From contig CALFLO010000141.1 of assembly GCA_937880175.1 (NCBI GenBank), forward strand, positions 1 through 23,062: a DNA stretch of 23,062 bases, in the 5' to 3' direction. Origin of the DNA: an uncultured Gluconobacter sp. (GTDB lineage: Bacteria > Pseudomonadota > Alphaproteobacteria > Acetobacterales > Acetobacteraceae). This document shows positions 14,952 to 22,363 of this stretch, in pieces. The notes under the pieces were generated by a model. It ran no database searches and had not been told where the DNA came from. It worked only from the letters and a program-made list of their open reading frames with translations. Position 1 is the stretch's first letter, and the number at the start of each line of letters is the position of its first letter. The position numbers and the translations under genes were made by a program.

Positions 14952-15085
14952 ACTCGCGTCAGAACGCTGGAGCTTCTCCAGACGAGTCGACTTTTCAAAT
15001 CCTTGTCAGGGCAAGTTGTTGCTGGGTGGACCAAGGTCCGGTCAGCCTTTCTGTCTTGCGGCAGGCCTGTCCGGCAGGGACGAAA
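14952..15085 (+). promoter_or_regulatory. Inverted-repeat-rich leader before the coiled-coil gene
   Basis: The 215-base gap after the cobalamin gene holds several inverted repeats. CTGGAG (14967-14972) pairs with CTCCAG (14976-14981) and is flanked by ACTCG (14952-14956) and CGAGT (14983-14987). GGACC-AA-GGTCC lies at 15028-15039, and a CCTG/CAGG stem at 15066-15079. They could be operator sites or a folded 5' untranslated RNA. I recognise no known riboswitch and no clear promoter here. Confidence 0.35.
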
Positions 15086-15118
15086 TCTACAAATATCATA
15101 TTGGTTGAAGAATACAGA

Positions 15119-15676
15119 ATGCAGGACGAGCATCAGGTTAACGAAGAAGACAAGCTGCGACAGGCTCTGGCCCGTCTGGGGGCAGGAGGGTCTTCCCGCT
15201 CCCCCAAACCACGGCCTCTCACATCTGCCCCGGAGCGCCGCCGCCGTTTTGTCCGTGACGGACAGGTCGTGGTTGAGCATCAGGGAAGCCGCGGAATTGC
15301 CGCGCGCAATCCCAGTCAGGAAGACCAGGAAGAAATCGAGCGTCTGCGCCAGTCGGTCAAGCGCGAGCAGCGCCGCTCTGAAGAGGCCGAGCGGAGCCTG
15401 AGCGAAGTCCGCTCCCAGATCAAGGCGTTCGAGACGCGCGAAGCGCATGCGAAAATCCAGATCACCGAGCTGAACCGCGAACTGCGTGAAAACCAGGATG
15501 CGATCCAGACGCTGAAGGCTTCGCTGCATCAGGCGCGCGAACAGGCTGCTGAAGCCGCGCGTCGCACGCCACGTCCGGTCGGGCGTCCCCGTAAGGAAGC
15601 CGCTCCGGAAGTCGCTGAGATGGCAGAGACCGCCACTGCCGAGCAGGAGCCTGTGCAGTGGTGGGTGAAGGCCTGA
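15119..15676 (+). CDS. Charged coiled-coil protein with AT-hook-like motif, unknown function
   Basis: A 185-residue soluble protein I cannot assign. The N-terminal 60 residues are polar and include a basic ERRRRFVRDGQVVVE patch (39-53). From about residue 68 to 148 a long, highly charged helix with heptad character predicts a coiled coil. Then RPVGRPRKE (152-160) holds a GRP core flanked by Arg/Lys, resembling an AT-hook. An acidic segment and the end QWWVKA follow. Nucleoid or DNA-binding activity is one possibility. The frame stays open upstream to GTG 14942, but that extension has a different, Cys-containing composition and no ribosome site, so ATG 15119 is preferred. Confidence 0.75.
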   Translation: MQDEHQVNEEDKLRQALARLGAGGSSRSPKPRPLTSAPERRRRFVRDGQVVVEHQGSRGIAARNPSQEDQEEIERLRQSVKREQRRSEEAERSLSEVRSQIKAFETREAHAKIQITELNRELRENQDAIQTLKASLHQAREQAAEAARRTPRPVGRPRKEAAPEVAEMAETATAEQEPVQWWVKA

Positions 15677-15700
15677 TTTCAGGCCGACATCCTTTTATTT
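15670..15700 (+). terminator. Weak terminator overlapping the coiled-coil gene stop
   Basis: GGCCTG (15670-15675) pairs with CAGGCC (15680-15685) around ATTT, followed after six bases by TTTTATTTT. The TGA stop lies in the stem and loop. It would end the plus-strand transcript just before the converging OPT gene. Confidence 0.45.
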
Positions 15701-17578
15701 TGACTGTCTGACCTGCCGTCCGAACCAGAGCAGGACGCCGCAGAAAACAGCCCATCCCAGCCCTGCATTCAGTAGGGCTGGGATGGGAAGTGCCAGTGTA
15801 TCGGCGCTTCCCGTCGCTCCCGCCATGGCGGCGAGTGCGACGCCGATCAGGCTCTCTCCCACGATGAAGCCTGAGGCGATCATCGTTCCCTGTTCTTTTG
15901 GGAAACGACGCAGCAGCCATCCAAGCCCCGCGCCAATGCCGATCGTGACCGAAACATCTGCCGGAAGGTAGATGCCCATGCCGACAGCCAGTGGTGGAAG
16001 CGACAGGTTCCGGCGGTGCAGAACAACATCCAGTATGACCAGAGCCACGCCGAGGGCCGCTCCGATTTCCAGCATCAGCCAGTCAAGCTGGTGGGTGAGG
16101 ATGCCCGTGGCGATAGCTGCCATCAGCGCAGGCTGTGGCGCGGCAAGAGCCCGTGACGGGTCCATGTCAGCGCGCGGCATGGCTCCTGCAAAACCGTAAG
16201 CCTGATACAGAACCTGAAGCACCCAGGGGATGACGATCGCACCGACGGCGCATCCGATCAGCAGGGCGACTTCCTGCTTCCAGGGAGCAGCTCCGACGAG
16301 CTGACCGGTCTTGAGGTCCTGAAGGTTATCATTGGAGACCGCTGCCGAAGCCGTGATGGCGGACAGGACGAAAAGTCCGAAAGCAATGGCAATGGGGCGC
16401 TGTTCGACGGTAAGCAATCCGCCGCTTTCCAGCCCCCACAGGGCGACGGAAATGGCAATGATGGCAATAATTCCCACGCCGGAAATTGGCGAAGACGACG
16501 AACCGATGATCCCGGCCATGTAGCCACAGGCGCTGGCGACCAGAAAGCCCAGCCCGAAACAGGCGATCAGGCCCAGCAGGATCAGTGTGCCAAGCGCACC
16601 GCCATGCGGCATGACGGGCCACAGGAAATAGGCGAACAGTCCCGTCAGCAGCACTGCAAGTCCGGCACTTAAAGCAATGAGTGTGCGGGGCGCCAGATCG
16701 CGGTCGCTGTCATCACCTGTCGCAAGATGCGTGACGGAAAGGGCCTCTTTCAGTCCCTGCGCAACAGGCCGCGCGAGGGCGAGCAGCGTCCAGATTGCTG
16801 CAACCGCAATGGTTCCAGCGCCGATGAAGCGAACCTTGTGCAGCCAGAGCCCTGTTGCCTCTGCCAGTGGGGTGGCTGAAGGCGTCAGATGGCCCAGAAC
16901 CGGCACCAGAATGCCCCATGCCAGAAACACGCCAAGCAGCATGGCGATCCCGCCACCAATCCCGACCAGATAGCCAGTGCCCAGCAGGGCCAGCGAAAAG
17001 CTTCCGTTCAGCCGAAAGGCTGATGATCCGACAGTGGTTGCGGCAGAAAAACCGTCTGACAGGAGGCGAAGCCCTGACGTGGCAAAGGCCACGGCCCCTG
17101 ACACAAGGGTGCCAAGGGTGAGGGATCTCAGACTCCGGGCATCGCCTTCTGGTGAAGAGGCGCGCAGGATCTCCGCGCAGGCCGTGCCTTCGGGGTAGGG
17201 CAGGTCGGAGTTGCTGACGAGCGCGCGTCGCAGCGGGATGGTGAAGACAACACCCGTCATGCCGCCCGCCATCGTCAGCAGGAGCGTGATGACATACGGA
17301 AACTCATGCCAGTACCCGACCATGATGAGGGCCGGAAGTGCTGCGAATACGCAGGACAGGGTTCCGGCTGCCGAGGCCTGGGTCTGAACCATGTTGTTTT
17401 CCAGCATGGTTCCGCCGCCCATCAGGCGCAGGACGGCCATTGAGATGATCGTGGCTGGAATGGACGAGCCGAAAGTCAGACCGATCTTGAGGCCCAGATA
17501 GACATTCGCTGCCGTAAAGACGACCGTGATGAGGGCTCCGAGAATAATCCCGCGGAGGGTCAGTTCGCGATTGTCCAT
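15695..17578 (-). CDS. OPT family oligopeptide/metal-chelate transporter
   Basis: A 627-residue polytopic membrane protein with about 14-16 hydrophobic segments, of the OPT superfamily. Diagnostic blocks are ANVYLGLKIGLTFGSSIPA near the N-terminus, NNMVQTQASAAGTLS (about residues 73-87), SDLPYPEGTACAEIL (about 128-142) and GVGIIAIIAI in the second half. Bacterial members import small peptides or, in some cases, metal chelates by proton coupling; the substrate here is not known. ATG 17578 (MDNRELTLRG) is preferred over GTG 17608 because an extended -10-like TGCTATCAT lies on the minus strand at 17595-17603, which would place the GTG outside the message. It runs convergently against the coiled-coil gene with 18 bases between stops. 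Confidence 0.92.
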   Translation of the reverse strand: MDNRELTLRGIILGALITVVFTAANVYLGLKIGLTFGSSIPATIISMAVLRLMGGGTMLENNMVQTQASAAGTLSCVFAALPALIMVGYWHEFPYVITLLLTMAGGMTGVVFTIPLRRALVSNSDLPYPEGTACAEILRASSPEGDARSLRSLTLGTLVSGAVAFATSGLRLLSDGFSAATTVGSSAFRLNGSFSLALLGTGYLVGIGGGIAMLLGVFLAWGILVPVLGHLTPSATPLAEATGLWLHKVRFIGAGTIAVAAIWTLLALARPVAQGLKEALSVTHLATGDDSDRDLAPRTLIALSAGLAVLLTGLFAYFLWPVMPHGGALGTLILLGLIACFGLGFLVASACGYMAGIIGSSSSPISGVGIIAIIAISVALWGLESGGLLTVEQRPIAIAFGLFVLSAITASAAVSNDNLQDLKTGQLVGAAPWKQEVALLIGCAVGAIVIPWVLQVLYQAYGFAGAMPRADMDPSRALAAPQPALMAAIATGILTHQLDWLMLEIGAALGVALVILDVVLHRRNLSLPPLAVGMGIYLPADVSVTIGIGAGLGWLLRRFPKEQGTMIASGFIVGESLIGVALAAMAGATGSADTLALPIPALLNAGLGWAVFCGVLLWFGRQVRQSK

Positions 17579-17648
17579 GTGTTTCTGTTCCGAAATGATA
17601 GCAGGCACAGAACATTTCGCTCTGCCCTCATGCCGCGCCGTTCAGACG

Positions 17649-17673
17649 ACAGGCGTTATCATGGAACGCCTGT
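17649..17673 (-). terminator. Perfect 9-bp hairpin downstream of the lipoprotein gene
   Basis: ACAGGCGTT (17649-17657) pairs with AACGCCTGT (17665-17673) around a seven-base loop. It lies 31 bases past the minus-strand stop of the lipoprotein and upstream of the OPT gene. No T-run follows, so termination is a guess; a regulator-binding site for the OPT gene is the alternative. Confidence 0.45.
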
Positions 17674-17703
17674 GTCAGTATTCTGTCCGGCCCGGAGCTT
17701 TAT

Positions 17704-18297
17704 TTACTGGGTGTGACTGTGGAAGGCGACCGGCGCGAGATGCTCACGGTTATAGCCCAGTTCGCCGTGGGTCAGCTGGTAGCCGATTTCCAGCGTGTAG
17801 GGATTTTCCTGCATCATGTTGTCGGTGCCGGGAAGATCGATCAGACGCAGATTCGTCCGCACCGATTGTGTGCTGACATTGGCCGGGAAGCGGAAGCTGT
17901 CGGTGAAGACCTTTTTGTCCACGATCTTGCCGTCACGCATAATGACGATGAAATACGGCACGTCGAGCGTGCTGCTGGTCGCAGCCGGACCACGGGTCAG
18001 GTTCATCGCAAGGCTCAGGCGCGTGCGGACAGTCTGGTGGCCGTGCGGTCCATCCGGACCACGCTCGCAGTCTCCGGAAAGGGAGGCGATCTGGGCGTGG
18101 CTGACGAGGCTGCCGATATCCGCGCTCTTGCCGTCATAGACGAACTGGTCCGCTGCCGAGCCCGGAATATCGAGCGCGGGGCAGGCAGGGGCGAAGAAAC
18201 TCGGGTTGGATTCGTCGCAGCCGGCCAGACTCGAAAGTGCCACAAGGGCAAAAGCCGGAGCAAACAGGGGCGAGGCGAAGCGCCGGATGGCTGGCAT
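17704..18297 (-). CDS. Lipoprotein of unknown function
   Basis: A 197-residue protein I do not recognise. The N-terminus (MPAIRRF, then a hydrophobic stretch) ends in the lipobox SLAGC with Cys27, so membrane anchoring is expected. Two more Cys (in PACPAL and SGDCERG) could form a disulfide in the periplasm. The central part alternates strand-like blocks (TVRTRLSLAMNLTRG, VPYFIVIMRDGKIVDKKVF), then IGYQLTHGELGYNRE near the end, which suggests a beta-sandwich or lipocalin-like fold. ATG 18297 is chosen because the upstream in-frame start at 18318 is TTG with no ribosome site. It is divergent from ispH across 101 bases. Confidence 0.75.
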   Translation of the reverse strand: MPAIRRFASPLFAPAFALVALSSLAGCDESNPSFFAPACPALDIPGSAADQFVYDGKSADIGSLVSHAQIASLSGDCERGPDGPHGHQTVRTRLSLAMNLTRGPAATSSTLDVPYFIVIMRDGKIVDKKVFTDSFRFPANVSTQSVRTNLRLIDLPGTDNMMQENPYTLEIGYQLTHGELGYNREHLAPVAFHSHTQ

Positions 18298-18331
18298 CAG
18301 CTGAAGAAACTCCCACAAAGCGGCCCGGACG

Positions 18332-18360
18332 TTGCGACGAGAGGCAATCCGGTCGATACT
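18332..18360 (+). promoter_or_regulatory. Probable sigma70-type promoter of ispH
   Basis: TTGCGA (18332-18337) and GATACT (18355-18360) are exactly 17 bases apart, and each matches four of six consensus bases. They place the transcript start near 18367, about 30 bases before the ispH ATG. The gene to the left is divergent, so a promoter is required in this gap. Confidence 0.5.
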
Positions 18361-18398
18361 GGTCCTACATATCGAACTCCGCCCGCTTGGGGAACACC

Positions 18399-19409
18399 AT
18401 GTCAGAACAGACGACTTTCGCTCCTTCCCGCACCGATGGTGTGGAAGCCCATAAAACCCTTCGCGTCCTGCTCGCCGGTCCGCGTGGATTCTGTGCCGGT
18501 GTGGACCGTGCCATCCGTGTGGTGGAAGAAGCCCTGCGCCGTTATGGTGCTCCGGTCTATGTCCGCCACGAGATCGTCCATAACCGGACGGTCGTTGAAG
18601 GACTGGAAGCCAAGGGCGCCATTTTCGTCGAGGAACTGGACGAGGTTCCCGAAGACGGACACGTCGTTTTCTCCGCGCATGGCGTGCCCAAGGCCGTGCC
18701 GGCAGAGGCGCAGCGCCGCAACCTGCTTTATCTGGATGCGACCTGCCCGCTGGTCTCGAAGGTGCACCGTGAGGCCGAGCGTCACTTCGCAGGCGGTGGT
18801 CCGGACCAGCTTCACATCCTGATGATCGGCCATGCCGGTCACCCGGAAGTCGTTGGTACGATGGGCCAGCTTCCGCCGGGTGCTGTTACGCTCATCAACG
18901 ATGCCGAAGAAGCCCGCACGATCCAGCCGGAAGATCCGGCCAAGCTGGCCTTCATCACGCAGACAACGCTTTCGGTTGATGATACGGCCGAGATCGTGGA
19001 CATCCTGCGCTCGCGTTTCCCGCTCATCGAAGGACCGAAGCGCGAAGACATCTGCTACGCCACGACCAACCGTCAGGAGGCTGTGAAGGCCATCGCGCCC
19101 GAGAGCGATCTGGTGATCGTGATCGGGTCGCCGAATTCGTCCAACTCGCAGCGCCTGCGGGAAGTGGCCGAGCGGTCGGGCGCGCGCCGTGCGCTGCTGG
19201 TGCCGAAGCTGGAAAACCTTGACTGGAGCGTCCTTGAAGGTGTGGAGACGCTTGGCATCAGCGCTGGGGCATCAGCTCCCGAGAGTCTCGTGCAGGAAAT
19301 GGTGACGGCTCTGGCCGAGAAGTACACGCTCAAGATCGAAGAGCGGATCGTCAAGGAAGAGAACATCAACTTCCGTCTGCCTGGTCCCCTGGCTGGCGAG
19401 GACGACTGA
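18399..19409 (+). CDS. ispH: 4-hydroxy-3-methylbut-2-enyl diphosphate reductase
   Basis: IspH performs the last step of the MEP pathway, reducing HMBPP to isopentenyl and dimethylallyl diphosphate with an iron-sulfur cluster. The 336 residues carry the three cluster Cys: Cys32 in GPRGFCAGVDRA, Cys116 in DATCPLV and Cys219 in EDICYATTNRQ. Substrate-binding blocks are HEIVHN (57-62), FSAHGVP (91-97), GHAGHPEVVGT (144-154) with the catalytic Glu, and SPNSSNSQRL. A 22-residue polar N-terminal extension precedes the usual start. GGGGAA at 18389-18394 supports ATG 18399. It is followed six bases later by thrB, and the ispH-thrB-rnhA grouping recurs in alphaproteobacteria. Confidence 0.98.
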   Translation: MSEQTTFAPSRTDGVEAHKTLRVLLAGPRGFCAGVDRAIRVVEEALRRYGAPVYVRHEIVHNRTVVEGLEAKGAIFVEELDEVPEDGHVVFSAHGVPKAVPAEAQRRNLLYLDATCPLVSKVHREAERHFAGGGPDQLHILMIGHAGHPEVVGTMGQLPPGAVTLINDAEEARTIQPEDPAKLAFITQTTLSVDDTAEIVDILRSRFPLIEGPKREDICYATTNRQEAVKAIAPESDLVIVIGSPNSSNSQRLREVAERSGARRALLVPKLENLDWSVLEGVETLGISAGASAPESLVQEMVTALAEKYTLKIEERIVKEENINFRLPGPLAGEDD

Positions 19410-19415
19410 TTTCTC

Positions 19416-20366
19416 ATGGCCGTCTATACGGAACTGGCGGCCGAGACGCTCGAAGCGTTTCTTGGCACTTACGAAATTGGGACGCTGGTCTCGTTTCATG
19501 GCATCGCCGAGGGTGTCGAAAACAGCAATTTCCTCCTCCGCACGACGGAGGGGGATTTTATTCTCACGCTGTTCGAACGGCGGGTGAATGCCAGTGAGCT
19601 TCCGTGGTTTCTGGGGCTCATGCAGTATCTGGCGGGCAGGGGGCTGAACTGTCCGCTTCCGGTTTCGGATCGCAGCGGACATGCCCTGCGGAGCCTCGCA
19701 GACCGTCCCGCAGCCATCACGACGTTCCTTCCCGGCGTTTCCGCGACCCAGCTTGATGCGGGGCTGTGCCTGGAACTCGGCAAAGCGTTGGCTCGGCTGC
19801 ATCTTGCCGGCGAGGGGTATGATGCCGTCCGGCCGAATGCCCTGTCTCCGGCGGCATGGGGGCCTCTGCTCGAGAGCTGTGGTGACAGCGGAGACGTCCT
19901 TTCATCCGGGCTGACAGCTGAAGTCCGGGTGGCGCTTCAGAAGGTCGAGGCCGCATGGCCGTCTCCGGAGGCTCTGCCGCGCGGACAGATCCATGCGGAC
20001 CTGTTTCCGGATAATGTTTTCTTTCAGAACGGGCAGGTCTCGGGGCTGATCGATTTCTATTTCGCCTGCACGGATTTTCTCGCCTACGATCTGGCAATCT
20101 GCCTGAACGCCTGGTGTTTCCGGGATGAAAAGACGTTCGAACCGTCTTTTTCTGCCGCTATCCTGCAAGGGTATGAGAGTGTTCGCCCCCTGAGCGAGGC
20201 TGAAAAAGTCACGCTTCCGATCCTGTGTCAGGGTGCTGCGATCCGCTTCCTGCTGACGCGACTGTATGACTGGATCAACACTCCGGCGAATGCACTTGTG
20301 ACCCGCAAGGACCCGCTGCCCTATCTCCGGCGTCTGCGTCACTTTGAAAGTGCCTCTCATGTCTGA
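19416..20366 (+). CDS. thrB: Homoserine kinase (ThrB2, choline-kinase fold)
   Basis: It phosphorylates homoserine with ATP on the way to threonine. The 316 residues belong to the aminoglycoside phosphotransferase/choline kinase fold, not the GHMP fold of enterobacterial ThrB. Evidence is the N-terminal MAVYTELAAETLEAFLGTY, GIAEGVENSNFLL (29-41), the catalytic loop HADLFPDNVFF (193-203) with Asp195 and Asn200, and the metal-binding Asp213 in LIDFYFACTD. This form is usual in alphaproteobacteria and pseudomonads. The start lies six bases after ispH, and the stop overlaps rnhA by eight bases, so the three genes are probably one operon. Confidence 0.96.
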   Translation: MAVYTELAAETLEAFLGTYEIGTLVSFHGIAEGVENSNFLLRTTEGDFILTLFERRVNASELPWFLGLMQYLAGRGLNCPLPVSDRSGHALRSLADRPAAITTFLPGVSATQLDAGLCLELGKALARLHLAGEGYDAVRPNALSPAAWGPLLESCGDSGDVLSSGLTAEVRVALQKVEAAWPSPEALPRGQIHADLFPDNVFFQNGQVSGLIDFYFACTDFLAYDLAICLNAWCFRDEKTFEPSFSAAILQGYESVRPLSEAEKVTLPILCQGAAIRFLLTRLYDWINTPANALVTRKDPLPYLRRLRHFESASHV

Positions 20367-20811
20367 GGCGTCTGCGGAGCGTCCCAAAGTGGAAATCTGG
20401 ACGGATGGTGGGTGCAAACCCAATCCGGGCCCGGGCGGTTGGGGCGCGCTCATGATCTGTCGCGGTCAGGAGAAGGAACTTCTGGGTGGCGATCCGGAAA
20501 CAACCAACAATCGGATGGAGCTGACTGCCGCCGCTGAAGCGCTGGAAGCCTTGAAGCGTCCCTGCACGGTGACGCTGCATACGGACAGCGAGTATCTGCG
20601 TAACGGCATTACCCGTTGGCATTCGGGCTGGGTTCGACGGAAATGGCGCAATGCGGCGGGTGATCCCGTTGCGAACATGGATCTGTGGCAACGGATTCTG
20701 GAAGCAGCGAAGCCGCATGAGATCGAGTGGCTCTGGGTGAAGGGTCATTCAGGCGACGAAAACAACGAACGGGTGGATCAGCTTGCGACGCGGGGCCGTG
20801 AAGAACTCTGA
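20359..20811 (+). CDS. rnhA: Ribonuclease HI
   Basis: RNase HI cuts the RNA strand of RNA/DNA hybrids, removing primers and R-loops in the cytoplasm. The 150 residues contain every catalytic position: Asp16 in TDGGCKPNPGPGGWG, Glu54 in NRMELTAAAEAL, Asp76 in HTDSEY, His130 in VKGHSGDENNERVD and Asp140 at the end of that motif. The basic handle region (TRWHSGWVRRKWRNA) is also present. ATG 20359 overlaps the end of thrB by eight bases, which favours translational coupling. No Shine-Dalgarno sequence stands out. Confidence 0.98.
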   Translation: MSEASAERPKVEIWTDGGCKPNPGPGGWGALMICRGQEKELLGGDPETTNNRMELTAAAEALEALKRPCTVTLHTDSEYLRNGITRWHSGWVRRKWRNAAGDPVANMDLWQRILEAAKPHEIEWLWVKGHSGDENNERVDQLATRGREEL

Positions 20812-20818
20812 AAAATGA

Positions 20819-20857
20819 CGGTTTTTCTCAGGTCTTTGAAGAGAAACGCAAAAACCG
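20819..20857 (+). terminator. Possible terminator after rnhA
   Basis: CGGTTTTT (20819-20826) pairs with AAAAACCG (20850-20857), with an inner CTC/GAG pair. It starts eight bases after the rnhA stop. The flank after it is A-rich with no T-run, so it is a weak candidate. Confidence 0.4.
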
Positions 20858-20880
20858 ACAAAAAAAGTTCATTTAGGGGC

Positions 20881-20909
20881 TTTACCGACCCCGGTCATTT
20901 GGCTACATA
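20881..20909 (+). promoter_or_regulatory. Possible promoter of tRNA-Asn
   Basis: TTTACC (20881-20886) and TACATA (20904-20909) are 17 bases apart, with the -10 ending 12 bases before the mature 5' end of tRNA-Asn. The position is right but the matches are weak (four and three of six). Confidence 0.35.
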
Positions 20910-20921
20910 CCACCTCGCCGG

Positions 20922-20997
20922 TCCCGAATAGCTCAGTTGGTAGAGCAAGCGACTGTTAATCGCTGGGTCGTAGGTTCGAGTCCTACTTCGGGAGCCA
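20922..20997 (+). tRNA. tRNA-Asn (anticodon GUU)
   Basis: The acceptor arm TCCCGAA pairs with TTCGGGA, followed by G and an encoded CCA. The anticodon stem-loop AGCGA-CTGTTAA-TCGCT gives GTT. D-arm GCTCAGTTGGTAGAGC and T-arm GTAGGTTCGAGTCCTAC are regular. 76 bases including CCA. Confidence 0.98.
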
Positions 20998-21030
20998 GCC
21001 TTTCTTAGGAAAGCTGCTCCGGCCGCAAAC

Positions 21031-21054
21031 AAAGCTCCCTTTCGGGAGCTTTTT
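21031..21054. terminator. Bidirectional terminator between tRNA-Asn and the MFS gene
   Basis: AAAGCTCCC (21031-21039) pairs with GGGAGCTTT (21044-21052) around TTTC, followed by T to 21054. On the minus strand the same hairpin ends in a T-rich stretch as well. It can stop both the tRNA transcript and the converging MFS transcript. Confidence 0.88.
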
Positions 21055-21066
21055 GCATTTCTGGCC

Positions 21067-22293
21067 TTACTGTTCTTCCGGAAAGACGTCTTCCAGACGA
21101 TCAAGCGCCCACAGGCGCGGGAAAAGGCGTGCCCAGACGGCTGCCACCAGAATTGTGCCAATGCCGCCTGCAATGACAGCCGTTTCCGGTCCGATCGCGG
21201 TTCCGAGCATGCCACTTTCGAATTCGCCAAGCTGATTGCTGGAGCCGATGAACAGGGTGTTCACGGCCGAAACCCTTCCACGCATCGAATCCGGTGTTGC
21301 GAGCTGGATCAGTGAAGAGCGGATCACCACGCTGATGACGTCCGAGGCTCCAAGGATCATCAGGGCAATGATTGAGAGCCAGACCGTATGGGACGCGCCA
21401 AAAACAATCGTCGCAATGCCGAACACGACGACCGACACGAACATGATAAGGCCTGCACGCCCTTTCAGGGGATAGCGTGACAGCCCCCAGGACATCAGGA
21501 GCGCCCCGACAGCCGGAGCCGCACGGAGGAGTCCCAGACCGATCGGTCCGACATGCAGGATGCCATCGGCATAGACTGGCAGCATGGCCGTTGCGCCCCC
21601 AAGCAGCACAGCGAACAGGTCGAGGGTTATGGCTCCAAGAAGATCCCGACGACGGTTCAGGAAAGACAGGCCAGCAAAAACCGAAGCGAATGTGACCGGT
21701 TCCTTCGCAGGAACTGTGTGGAGCAGCCGGAGCGAGAGCGTTCCGGTCAAAGCGACGGCAAACCCGACGGTGGAAAGCCCGTAGCAGACGACCGGCCCGA
21801 TGCCGTAGAGCAGGCCCCCCAGACTGGGACCCACGATGGATGCGGTCATGAACAGCGACGAGAGCAGGGCCTGTGCCCGGGGCAGGAGGGCAGGTGGGGC
21901 GATTGCGGGCAGGAAGGCCTGCTGGCACGGCATTTCGAAGCTTCTGAGAACACCGTAGAACGCCGCGAAAGTATAAATAGCCTCTGTAGTCAGCACATGA
22001 AACGCGGCTGCGAGCGCCAGTGCCGCTGTGGCGAAGATTTCGCATACCTGACAGATCAGGACGATACTGCGCCGGTTGAAGCGGTCGGCAACATGACCGG
22101 CGACGAAAGTCAGCGGAATCATGGGCAGGAACTGGGCCAGTCCCAGATAGCCCAGCGAGGCCACATCGTGCGTCAGTGAATAGATCTGCCATCCAATGGC
22201 GATCGTCATGGTGGTTGCTGAAAGCTGTGAGAAAATTCTTCCGACAATCAGGGACGGAAGGCCGGGGAGCGCGCGCAGGGCGGGATCAATCAT
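21067..22293 (-). CDS. MFS transporter, MFS_3 (EntS-like) exporter group
   Basis: A 408-residue inner-membrane protein with 12 predicted helices in two halves. The motif GHVADRFNRR (66-75), between helices 2 and 3, is the MFS motif A. The pattern GWQIYSLTHDVASLGYLGLAQFLP (read in parts GWQIYSLTHD and LGYLGLAQFLP) and SLLGGLLYG-like PSLGGLLYGIGP in the middle resemble the MFS_3 group, which includes enterobactin exporter EntS and several drug exporters. MRGRVSAVNTLFIGSSNQLGEFESG in the second half (as MRGRVSAVNTLF and SNQLGEFESG) is also typical. The substrate cannot be told. It is divergent from the phosphoribosyltransferase gene over a 70-base gap. Confidence 0.9.
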   Translation of the reverse strand: MIDPALRALPGLPSLIVGRIFSQLSATTMTIAIGWQIYSLTHDVASLGYLGLAQFLPMIPLTFVAGHVADRFNRRSIVLICQVCEIFATAALALAAAFHVLTTEAIYTFAAFYGVLRSFEMPCQQAFLPAIAPPALLPRAQALLSSLFMTASIVGPSLGGLLYGIGPVVCYGLSTVGFAVALTGTLSLRLLHTVPAKEPVTFASVFAGLSFLNRRRDLLGAITLDLFAVLLGGATAMLPVYADGILHVGPIGLGLLRAAPAVGALLMSWGLSRYPLKGRAGLIMFVSVVVFGIATIVFGASHTVWLSIIALMILGASDVISVVIRSSLIQLATPDSMRGRVSAVNTLFIGSSNQLGEFESGMLGTAIGPETAVIAGGIGTILVAAVWARLFPRLWALDRLEDVFPEEQ

Positions 22294-22363
22294 TGCGGCA
22301 CTTTAGGCATTTCCGTTGCTCAAGTTTATTGCAAAATTGCGAGACGGAAGGCAGAGGAAGAGC

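Noticed and set aside
14942..15118. N-terminal extension of the coiled-coil gene from GTG 14942
   Set aside because: The added 59 residues contain Cys and Trp-rich sequence unlike the rest, there is no ribosome site, and the stretch holds the inverted repeats described as a leader.
17713..18822. 369-codon plus-strand open frame
   Set aside because: It covers the unknown lipoprotein in antisense and then runs out of frame through ispH, whose reading frame is certain from its three cluster Cys.
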